Source: Flavobacteriaceae bacterium UBA5079 (lineage in GTDB: Bacteria; Bacteroidota; Bacteroidia; Flavobacteriales; Flavobacteriaceae). From it: a stretch of 8,236 bases of DNA. Each line of letters starts with the position of its first letter. Within the stretch, counting starts at the first letter, position 1. Shown here one piece after another: positions 1 through 5,676 of the stretch. The notes beneath the pieces were generated by a model. The model ran no database searches. It worked only from the letters and a program-made list of their open reading frames with translations, and was not told the DNA's origin. Where the stretch lies: assembly GCA_002414705.1 (NCBI GenBank), contig DIAL01000056.1, positions 27,870 through 36,105 on the forward strand. The letters run 5' to 3'. A program made the translations under genes and the position numbers.

Positions 1-590
1 CTATTTGGTATTATTACAGCAATGGAAATAACATAAAATGGTTTACTTTAGGAGGCATGATTACAGCTATTGTTATTAGTTTAATCATTTCTGTTAGGCA
101 ACATTGGGCTAAAATTTTAGTACCACTTTATGCTATAGCCAAGGGTTTTTTTCTTGGTGGCATTACCAGTTATGCACAAGCGCAATTTCCTAATTTACCG
201 TTTCAGGCAATTGGTGTTACAATCGTCACTTTTTTCGTTGTGTTAACACTTTATCAAACGCGTATTATTGTGGTGACAAAAAAACTACGAAGTATCATTA
301 TAACAGCTTGTACAGCCATTTTTGTGACGTATCTTATTTCATGGATATTGAGTTTCTTCGGTATAAAAAGTTTTCTTTGGGGAACATCATGGCTTGCTAT
401 TGGCTTTAATGTGGTAGCTGCCGTTTTTGCATCATTAGCCTTACTTTTGGATTTCGATTATATTGAACGTCATAAAAATAAAGCACCAAAGGAAAAAGAA
501 TGGCTAGCAACTTGGGGATTATTGGTAACATTAATATGGTTGTATGCAGAAATATTACGACTCATGCGAAAGCTGGCTATTCGGTTTTAA
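1..590 (+). CDS. Bax inhibitor-1/YccA-like integral membrane protein (5' partial)
   Basis: The frame is open from base 3, with 18 codons ahead of the first visible Met at base 57. The gene therefore starts outside the window, and that Met is internal. About 195 residues are visible, ending at TAA 588-590. The fragment is almost wholly hydrophobic, with about six membrane segments. It closes with the acidic turn LDFDYIE and the final helix segment WGLLVTLIWLYAEILRLM, which I recognise as the C-terminus of flavobacterial Bax inhibitor-1/YccA family proteins (usually about 230-250 residues). In the family, aspartates near the last helices are linked to pH-gated calcium leak (YetJ), and LDFD is the likely counterpart. 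The exact role in this organism is unknown. It converges on the lipoprotein gene with only 3 bp between stop codons, and no terminator hairpin is evident between them. Family assignment is from recalled sequence similarity. Confidence 0.88.
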   Translation, partial: IWYYYSNGNNIKWFTLGGMITAIVISLIISVRQHWAKILVPLYAIAKGFFLGGITSYAQAQFPNLPFQAIGVTIVTFFVVLTLYQTRIIVVTKKLRSIIITACTAIFVTYLISWILSFFGIKSFLWGTSWLAIGFNVVAAVFASLALLLDFDYIERHKNKAPKEKEWLATWGLLVTLIWLYAEILRLMRKLAIRF

Positions 591-593
591 TTT

Positions 594-1070
594 TTAATTA
601 ACCTGAATAATCACAGGTAGTGTAAAAGCCGTTTTAACCTGCTGACTACGTCTAATAGCTGGATAAATTTTCGGTAATGAATCCACACTCTTATGAAGTA
701 ATTCTTTAATATTTGGAATTTCTTGAAGCGTTAAAGAATCGGCTTTAATGGTCATAAGTGAAAGTAAACCTACTTTTGAAATTTCAAAATTCATGTAAAC
801 TGTATCATGAATATCCTGCTTTACAATAAGCGTATCCTGTTGGAGTTTTTGTGTAATAATTTGGGTTAATGTATTTTGAAAACAGTCTTTTTTTTCTTCT
901 TTTGAAGCGTTTTCGTCACAGCTTTCAAACATAGGATATTCATCCACGTCATTCCAATTAAACGTCATCAATTCATTCTCCAGAATAACGTCCGACGATG
1001 TTTTTTTTACATCGAAATAATTACAGGAGTTAACCAACAAACACATTAAAATAAAATACAGCTGTTTCAT
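594..1070 (-). CDS. small lipoprotein resembling a degenerate TonB-C-like domain
   Basis: The protein has 158 residues. A short hydrophobic signal ends in the lipobox-like LVNSC with Cys16, so a lipid-anchored envelope protein is expected. Residues 45-64 (YPMF, Cys51, EEKK, Cys63) match the Bacteroidota motif VPVFPGC...EKKxC that precedes the TonB C-terminal domain of the M56 protein two genes upstream. Both pairs of cysteines are 12 residues apart. The last 27 residues also align without gaps to the M56 C-terminus (LPKIYP...LPVIIQVN against IPNLIP...LPIKFKVN). It is therefore probably a diverged paralogue of that domain, without the protease or the TonB transmembrane anchor. It is the last gene of the blaI-M56-TPR operon, 39 bp after the TPR gene. 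Function is unknown. It may bind the same partner as the M56 sensor domain or act as its competitor or co-receptor (inference). Confidence 0.8.
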   Translation of the reverse strand: MKQLYFILMCLLVNSCNYFDVKKTSSDVILENELMTFNWNDVDEYPMFESCDENASKEEKKDCFQNTLTQIITQKLQQDTLIVKQDIHDTVYMNFEISKVGLLSLMTIKADSLTLQEIPNIKELLHKSVDSLPKIYPAIRRSQQVKTAFTLPVIIQVN

Positions 1071-1109
1071 AGGTTTTTATGAACCCGAAAAATACAATAT
1101 TTTTATATT

Positions 1110-2243
1110 TTAATCTGTATTCATAAATTTTTCTTGCTTCAATTCACTCAACCTACTTTTTACTTTATATGAAAATGGGCTTTCGGGATATTTTGCCATA
1201 AAATCTTCATAAAGTTTTATTCTTGTATCAATATCTTTATAAAAATCGTCTTTGGTATATACTAAAAAAAAAGCAGCGTACATATTATTAGGGTTTTCAA
1301 CTAACGCTTTTTCAAACGACTGAATGGCGGCTTGGTGCTTTTTTTGATGATTTTGTATGGTGCCTAAATTCATATATTCCGAATCCAACGGTAAATCCGC
1401 TAACTCAAGTGCTTTGCTGACGTAATTTTCTGCTTGTTTATAGTCGCTTACTCTTGTAAATAAAGAACCCAAAATATAATTATTATCTATGTTTCTTGGC
1501 TCTTTGGCTAATGCCAATTTTTGTTGTTCAATGGCCTTTTCAACTTCTGAAATTTCGGAATACGAAAAGCTTAACTTTTCATGTAAAAATTGGGAGTCCT
1601 CACCCAATGTCAATAATTTTTCAAACCAAACTGCTGCTGTTTTGTAGTCCTTTTTCCAATAATAATTTTGCGCTTTCAAACTAATGAGTTCCAAATTGTT
1701 CTCGTATGTTTTTAAACCGATATCTATAAAGTAATCTACCGAATCAAACTCACGTTTTTGTAAGTGTCGTTTTGCTAATTTAAAAATGGCTTTTTGATGT
1801 CCTGAATCTAAATTAAAGCTGGTTTTAAATTCTGATAAAGCTGAAGAATCTCGTAATTGCTCATACACTAATCCTAATTCATAATGGTAGTTTGGATGTT
1901 GTGAATCTGTTGCTATTAGTTGTTTAAAAACTGATGATGCGGTTTGAAAATTTCTCGTTTTAGATAACAATTTAGCATATTCGTATTTTAATAAGGCATT
2001 ATCGGGATCTGCTTGAATACTGCGTTGGTAAAAGTTTAAAGCTTCGTCATAGTTCCCAATAGCTGTATAGGATTGCGCTAATTTATAAGAAATAGCATCA
2101 ACATTTTTATAGGTTTTGTAGACTTTAATAGCTTCAGAATAATTACCATTAGCTAACAAACTATCTGCAACATTTAAAACCGAAGGTTGCGCTTCGGTTT
2201 TAAAAAAAGTGAGTATTAAAATTATAAGAATGCCTCTACTCAT
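1110..2243 (-). CDS. exported tetratricopeptide repeat protein
   Basis: The protein has 377 residues. Residues 1-18 are a hydrophobic signal sequence with probable cleavage around TEA-QP, so export to the periplasm is expected. From about residue 20 to 350 there are roughly nine or ten consecutive 34-residue TPR units. Several are near canonical, for example 48-82 (ending QADPDN) and 286-320 (ending VENPNN), with Ala/Gly at the helix-packing positions. TPR arrays are protein- or peptide-binding scaffolds, and no enzymatic domain is visible. The start codon lies inside the end of the M56 gene (8-bp overlap), so translation is probably coupled. Co-transcription with a BlaI-type repressor and an M56 peptidase suggests an accessory role in that signalling system, for instance presenting or sensing an envelope ligand. 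That role is inference. The C-terminus (residues 350-377) is Lys-rich and non-repeat. Confidence 0.85.
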   Translation of the reverse strand: MSRGILIILILTFFKTEAQPSVLNVADSLLANGNYSEAIKVYKTYKNVDAISYKLAQSYTAIGNYDEALNFYQRSIQADPDNALLKYEYAKLLSKTRNFQTASSVFKQLIATDSQHPNYHYELGLVYEQLRDSSALSEFKTSFNLDSGHQKAIFKLAKRHLQKREFDSVDYFIDIGLKTYENNLELISLKAQNYYWKKDYKTAAVWFEKLLTLGEDSQFLHEKLSFSYSEISEVEKAIEQQKLALAKEPRNIDNNYILGSLFTRVSDYKQAENYVSKALELADLPLDSEYMNLGTIQNHQKKHQAAIQSFEKALVENPNNMYAAFFLVYTKDDFYKDIDTRIKLYEDFMAKYPESPFSYKVKSRLSELKQEKFMNTD

Positions 2244-3723
2244 TTACTTTAAATTTTATGGGCAAATAGTAAGGCACAGTTACTTTTTTTCCTCTCTGCT
2301 CTCCTGGGATTAAATTAGGAATCATGCTAATAACACGTTTGGCTTCTGCCTCTAATTCAGGATGAGGCGCTCGAACTTTAATATCAACAATCTTTCCAGA
2401 TGTATTTATTTTAAAGAATGACCTAATATGAACATCACCATCAAGATTTAATGAGCTAGCTAATTCCGTGTTGAAATTTCGACCAATAAAAGCATTTAAC
2501 TTTGTATTCATGCAATTTTTCTTTTCGGCATTGGTTATACCACTTTCACATCCAGGAAAAACAGGAACCTGTTCAATTAATGCAAAAGGCACCTCTGAAT
2601 CAGATCCGAATGACTCTTGTTCTACCACTTCAATAACTTCACCATTTCGATCTTGCTTTTCGGTTTTTGATTGTTCTTCGACAACTTCAATAATACCGTC
2701 ACTCTCATGAGTTTTCAAAGCGTTGATAAAAATACTTTGTAAAGCTGTTTTCTCGGCATCTGTTAATTCACCTTTCGCTTCAATAGAACTCTTTAAAAGT
2801 TCTATTTGAGCTTGAACGGTTAATTCCTGTTCTACAACTTCAGGTTGTGTGGCTTCTTCAGAACATGATGAATATACCAACATGCCTAAAACCATAGGGA
2901 TTAATAAAGCGTACTTGATGAGTTGTACTTGTTTTGATTTTGTTTTTTGTAACATAATAATTCGTTTTTTGATTAATGATTGTTTGAAAAATGGATTGAT
3001 GAATGATACCTGATTCGTATCGAAAATTTGTGCTAATAGATTTTCATAATATTGCTTTTTGTTGTGTTTCACAGCTTGAGAATCTGCTATAAATTCATGT
3101 AAATCTGCCATACGGCTTTGAAACATGTAGACGAGTGGATTAAACCAAAATACCATTCGAAGTATTTCAAAAAACAGCAAATCCCACGTATGTTTTTGCT
3201 TCACATGAACAAGCTCGTGTTTTATTATTTGTTTGCGTTCGGTTTCTTTTATGTTCTCACCTAAAAACACATAGTTGAAAAAAGAAAATGCTAACATACT
3301 TTTTAAAATCCGCACAAAATAAACAGAACCTTCCTTTTGCTTGGGATTGTCATACGTCAGCTTTATAATTTTAATTAAACGCATGATAAAGAATAAAATA
3401 GCTAGACCACTTCCAATTACTAAAACCAATGAGAAATACCATAGAAAACTGTGCGATGTGTTGCTTCCACTAATGACCACTTCTTCTAAAAAGATTGTAT
3501 TTGGTGTTTGGGACAAAATTTGTGGCAACCTGACCATAAAATCTTGTGGAACAGCCTCTTTAAAACCTGCTACTTTAATAAATGGCAACACAACCGAAAG
3601 TGCTACCGTTACTAATAAATACGCACGATTCCAGTTAAAAAACGTTTCTTTCTTTAAAAACACATCATAAATGAGTAAGAAAAATAACTGAAACGCAATG
3701 ATTTGAATTATATAGTGTATCAT
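2236..3723 (-). CDS. M56 (BlaR1-like) membrane metallopeptidase with TonB-like C-terminal domain
   Basis: The protein has 495 residues. Membrane segments lie at about 3-22, 35-52, 92-118 and 269-286, with a hydrophobic re-entrant or membrane stretch at 182-201. The zinc motif HELVH is at 169-173. The downstream HEFIAD (Glu210, Asp214) fits the third ligand region of M56 peptidases. Family members such as BlaR1 and MecR1 sense an external signal and trigger loss of a BlaI/MecI repressor, and the gene just upstream encodes such a repressor (ATGA overlap). Instead of a penicillin-binding sensor, this protein carries an acidic linker (about 290-380), the motif VPVFPGC...EKKNC (386-404) and a TonB C-terminal-like fold (about 425-495, ending LPIKFKV). 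The C-terminal half should be periplasmic by analogy with BlaR1. The inducing signal cannot be deduced. A call of beta-lactam sensor is not supported. Confidence 0.9.
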   Translation of the reverse strand: MIHYIIQIIAFQLFFLLIYDVFLKKETFFNWNRAYLLVTVALSVVLPFIKVAGFKEAVPQDFMVRLPQILSQTPNTIFLEEVVISGSNTSHSFLWYFSLVLVIGSGLAILFFIMRLIKIIKLTYDNPKQKEGSVYFVRILKSMLAFSFFNYVFLGENIKETERKQIIKHELVHVKQKHTWDLLFFEILRMVFWFNPLVYMFQSRMADLHEFIADSQAVKHNKKQYYENLLAQIFDTNQVSFINPFFKQSLIKKRIIMLQKTKSKQVQLIKYALLIPMVLGMLVYSSCSEEATQPEVVEQELTVQAQIELLKSSIEAKGELTDAEKTALQSIFINALKTHESDGIIEVVEEQSKTEKQDRNGEVIEVVEQESFGSDSEVPFALIEQVPVFPGCESGITNAEKKNCMNTKLNAFIGRNFNTELASSLNLDGDVHIRSFFKINTSGKIVDIKVRAPHPELEAEAKRVISMIPNLIPGEQRGKKVTVPYYLPIKFKVNE

Positions 3724-4094
3724 GATTTTTCGTCTTTATGAATCTCTTTTAATACAGATTCTAATTCTTGCAAACTGATATCATTTTTCTTCATGAAAAA
3801 GGACACCATACTTTTAAATGAGCCTTGAAAATAATTATCAACTAACACGTTTATGCTCTGATTGCTATAATCTTGCTTTTTTACTAATGGGTAATAAATA
3901 TGTCCCTTTCCTTGTTTTTCATAATCCACAAATCCCTTACTTTCTAAAATACGCACAATGGTAGAAACCGTATTATAAGCAGGTTTTGGCTTTGGCAGTT
4001 GCGCAATAATTTGTTTTACTGCTGCTTTTTCTAATTGCCATAATACTTGCATTATTTCTTCTTCGGCTTTGGTTAATTGCTTTTTTTGGATCAT
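3720..4094 (-). CDS. BlaI/MecI/CopY-family transcriptional repressor
   Basis: The protein has 124 residues, the usual family length. Residues 1-70 form a winged helix: LTKAEEEIMQVLW is the typical first helix, AYNTVSTIVRILESKGFV (39-56) is the recognition helix region, and GHIYYPL is the wing. Residues 75-124 are the helical dimerisation part. Family members bind palindromic operators as dimers and are inactivated by proteolysis linked to the partner BlaR1-type M56 protein. That partner is the next gene, with a 4-bp ATGA overlap. By eye, residues 99-100 (Phe-Phe in VSFFMKKNDIS) align with the Asn101-Phe102 scissile bond of staphylococcal BlaI/MecI. ACTAA/TTAGT inverted repeats directly upstream overlap its predicted promoter, which suggests autorepression of the whole four-gene operon. 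It may also control the divergent DUF456 gene. The family call is firm; operator assignment is inference. Confidence 0.92.
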   Translation of the reverse strand: MIQKKQLTKAEEEIMQVLWQLEKAAVKQIIAQLPKPKPAYNTVSTIVRILESKGFVDYEKQGKGHIYYPLVKKQDYSNQSINVLVDNYFQGSFKSMVSFFMKKNDISLQELESVLKEIHKDEKS

Positions 4095-4116
4095 GACTTT
4101 TATTGCGAATTATTTT

Positions 4117-4178
4117 TTAACTAAACTTTTAGTTAAACAAATATAACTAATTATTTAGTTTAAACTAATTTTATAGTT
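4117..4178. promoter_or_regulatory. candidate BlaI-type operator cluster
   Basis: Three related inverted repeats lie between the repressor gene and the divergent DUF456 gene. The first, at 4117-4136, is perfect, with 9-bp arms TTAACTAAA/TTTAGTTAA and a 2-bp spacer. The second, at 4145-4160, is AACTAA-N4-TTAGTT. The third, at 4163-4178, is AACTA-N6-TAGTT. In addition AGTTTAAACT (4157-4166) is a perfect palindrome joining the second and third. BlaI/MecI/CopY proteins bind short dyads of this size next to their own promoters, though the well-studied Gram-positive sites are TACA/TGTA. The first dyad falls just downstream of the predicted -7 box and the second between -33 and -7, as expected for repression. 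Binding is inferred from position and symmetry. Confidence 0.6.
4138..4168 (-). promoter_or_regulatory. predicted promoter of the blaI-M56-TPR-lipoprotein operon
   Basis: Reading the minus strand, TATATTTG (4145-4138) matches the Bacteroidota -7 consensus TAnnTTTG exactly. It is preceded after 19 bp by TTAG (4168-4165), one mismatch from the -33 TTTG. Transcription would start around 4131, inside the perfect dyad, leaving a leader of about 37 nt before the ATG at 4094. Confidence 0.5.
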
Positions 4179-4226
4179 AATAACTTGTAACATTCTTTAA
4201 GTATCTTCGTCTAACAGGAAACATTT

Positions 4227-4736
4227 ATGGATATTATATTAGTTGTTTTAGGGTTTGTTTTTATGCTGATTGGTATAGCTGGTAGCTTTTTACCCATTTT
4301 ACCCGGACCTCCATTAAGTTGGATTGGCTTACTGATTCTTTATTTAACAAAGGCAGTCCCAAATGACTGGTGGTTTTTAGGGATTACTTTAGCTGTTGCT
4401 TTAATTGTTTTTGCATTGGATTACATTATTCCGGCAATGGGAACCAAACGTTTTGGCGGTAGTAAAAAGGGTGTCATTGGCACCACATTGGGACTTATTG
4501 TTGCAATTATATTTCCAATATTTGGTCCTTTTGGTATTATTATCTGGCCCTTTCTTGGCGCATTTATTGGCGAAATGATAAATAAAGCGGATTCCAAAAT
4601 TGCTATTAAAGCTGCATTTGGTTCATTTTTAGGCTTTTTAGCAGGAACTTTTATCAAGTTTATTGTGGCAATTGTGTATTTGGGCTTCTTTTTATCTACT
4701 GTCTGGGAATATAAAGCTCATATTTTTTCTTTCTAA
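4227..4736 (+). CDS. DUF456 family membrane protein
   Basis: The protein has 169 residues, nearly all hydrophobic. Segments lie at about 1-25, 29-42, 47-70, 83-118 and 124-160. The N-terminal signature FLPILPGPPLSWIGLLI (21-37), the Gly-rich KRFGGSKKGVIGTTLGLIVA (74-93) and the GPFGIIIWPFLGAFIGE stretch (100-116) are characteristic of the DUF456 family, common in Bacteroidota and other bacteria. No biochemical role is established for the family. The start at 4227 follows AACAGGAAAC, which may serve as a weak ribosome site. A -7-like TATCTTCG lies at 4202-4209, but the nearest TTG (4185-4187) is only 14 bp upstream, so the promoter is uncertain. The gene is divergent from the blaI-like repressor and shares the operator-bearing spacer, so co-regulation is possible. 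It is followed by a hairpin at 4745-4788. Confidence 0.88.
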   Translation: MDIILVVLGFVFMLIGIAGSFLPILPGPPLSWIGLLILYLTKAVPNDWWFLGITLAVALIVFALDYIIPAMGTKRFGGSKKGVIGTTLGLIVAIIFPIFGPFGIIIWPFLGAFIGEMINKADSKIAIKAAFGSFLGFLAGTFIKFIVAIVYLGFFLSTVWEYKAHIFSF

Positions 4737-4744
4737 AAAGAAGA

Positions 4745-4788
4745 AACCTCATGGCTTCCAATTTAAAAAAATGAAAAACCACGAGGTT
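4745..4788. terminator. candidate convergent-gene terminator hairpin
   Basis: AACCTCATGG (4745-4754) and CCACGAGGTT (4779-4788) form a 10-bp stem with one non-Watson-Crick position and a long 24-nt A-rich loop. In minus-strand RNA that position is a G-U pair and the stem is followed by a pyrimidine tract (TTCTTCTTTTT), so it fits best as the end of the kinase-regulator transcript, about 207 bp past the regulator stop. It also sits 9 bp after the DUF456 stop, so two-way use is possible. The long loop is atypical. Confidence 0.4.
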
Positions 4789-4874
4789 AGTGTAAATGCT
4801 ATTTATTCAACAAATTTATTTTATGAGGGATTAATTTGTCGTTGATATTCAAATGTAGTTATAACAAATAACTT

Positions 4875-4934
4875 TTTGCTGTGGCAAAACCGTAACACCA
4901 TTACGGAAAAACCGTAATTACTAGTCACAGCAAA
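4875..4934. repeat. nested inverted repeat with alternating CCGTAA half-sites
   Basis: Outer arms TTTGCTGTG (4875-4883) and CACAGCAAA (4926-4934) are perfect. Inside are CCGTAA (4890-4895), TTACGG (4901-4906) and CCGTAA (4912-4917), each separated by 5 bp, so half-sites recur every 11 bp in alternating orientation. The 10-mer AAAACCGTAA occurs at 4886 and 4908, a 22-bp period. It lies between the convergent 3' ends of the DUF456 and response-regulator genes. It could be a structured 3' UTR with two mutually exclusive hairpins, or a protein-binding array. The symmetry is directly visible; the role is unknown. Confidence 0.7.
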
Positions 4935-4994
4935 GCATATCAGACCAAAAATAATTTAATAAAAATGCTTATTTAACACAATATGCTATAAAAT

Positions 4995-5669
4995 TTATAT
5001 GAATCCTGCCTTTTTTGCAACAGCTAGCAGGTTCTCGTCATTACTATTTTCCACTTCAAAAATAATTTTCAACTGCTTTTTACGCTTTTCAATGGCACTT
5101 AAAGATATTTCAAAATGGTCTTTTAAACTTTTTGTTCGGATACCTTGTGATAAAAGATAGAGTATTTTTCTGTCAATATCATCTAAATTAATATCGTCGG
5201 TAATAGTTTTTCGGATGGTAGTGCTTACCGTTGCACTGTAAAAAGGCGGCTTGAAAAGTACGGCTTGAAACGCACTAGCAAGTTCGCGAGATGTTAAATC
5301 GCTTTTAATTAAAAAGCCTTCCGGATCAATATCCTTTATAATATGATGTATTCTATAAGGCTCATTAAACATGGTGAGCATAATTATTTTTGCACTTGGC
5401 ATAATACGTCTGGCATATTTTGCTAAATCCTCGCCAGATGTAAATCCTCCATCTTCTGAAGGAGGCAGACTAATATCCATAAACAAAACATGATAGGGTA
5501 ATTCCTTGTCAACTGCTTTTTTCATAAAATCAATAGACTGATCGCAGGTATTGGCAATGTCTATTTGTAATATTTGATTTTCTTTTTTGGTAGCAAGTAA
5601 TGTATTTTGATACCCTTCAATAATAATTGGGTGGTCATCTGTCATTAGTATGCGAATAGTTTCTTCCAT
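4995..5669 (-). CDS. two-component response regulator, NarL/LuxR-like
   Basis: The protein has 224 residues. The receiver domain (about 5-130) has the acidic pair Asp11-Asp12 (DDHP), phospho-acceptor Asp65 in FMDISLP, Thr99 in MLTM and Lys122 in LIKSD, so it should be phosphorylatable. The loop after Asp65 is longer than in typical NarL proteins (PPSEDGGFTSGEDL). Residues about 161-224 form the helix-turn-helix output: DIDRKILYLLSQGIRTKSL aligns with the LuxR first helices, but the usual TVKxHRxNI recognition stretch is replaced by SAIEKRKKQLK, a divergent Bacteroidota variant. The gene starts 7 bp after the kinase stop and is almost certainly co-transcribed with it, so that kinase is its cognate phosphodonor. 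Targets are unknown; the upstream small-peptide gene and its own operon are the obvious candidates (inference). Confidence 0.92.
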   Translation of the reverse strand: MEETIRILMTDDHPIIIEGYQNTLLATKKENQILQIDIANTCDQSIDFMKKAVDKELPYHVLFMDISLPPSEDGGFTSGEDLAKYARRIMPSAKIIMLTMFNEPYRIHHIIKDIDPEGFLIKSDLTSRELASAFQAVLFKPPFYSATVSTTIRKTITDDINLDDIDRKILYLLSQGIRTKSLKDHFEISLSAIEKRKKQLKIIFEVENSNDENLLAVAKKAGFI

Positions 5670-5676
5670 AATTAAT

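Noticed and set aside
57..590. Complete Bax inhibitor-1 gene starting at base 57
   Set aside because: The frame stays open to the window edge and the upstream codons (WYYYSNGN...) look like family sequence, so Met at 57 is internal.
591..602. Terminator between the convergent Bax-inhibitor and lipoprotein genes
   Set aside because: Only a weak AT-only dyad (TTAAT/ATTAA) is present, with no GC stem.
2468..2710. Plus-strand open frame opposite the M56 gene (also 1496-1684, 3341-3670 and 5693-5902 opposite other genes)
   Set aside because: These lie fully antisense to strongly supported coding sequences, encode low-complexity or compositionally odd peptides, and have no promoter or family resemblance.
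2236..4094. Beta-lactam resistance regulator (BlaR1-BlaI) call
   Set aside because: The M56 protein lacks a penicillin-binding sensor domain and no beta-lactamase or PBP gene is nearby; only family-level names are justified.
4421..4657. Minus-strand 78-codon frame inside the DUF456 gene
   Set aside because: It is an antisense shadow of the hydrophobic DUF456 codons, with a biased Pro/Ile composition.
4663..4845. Plus-strand 60-codon frame across the DUF456 3' end
   Set aside because: It overlaps the DUF456 end and the hairpin at 4745-4788 and has a Lys-rich composition from poly-A; no protein-like features.
4886..4917. CRISPR-like array from repeated AAAACCGTAA
   Set aside because: There are only two 10-bp direct copies with a 12-bp gap, internally palindromic and with no cas genes.
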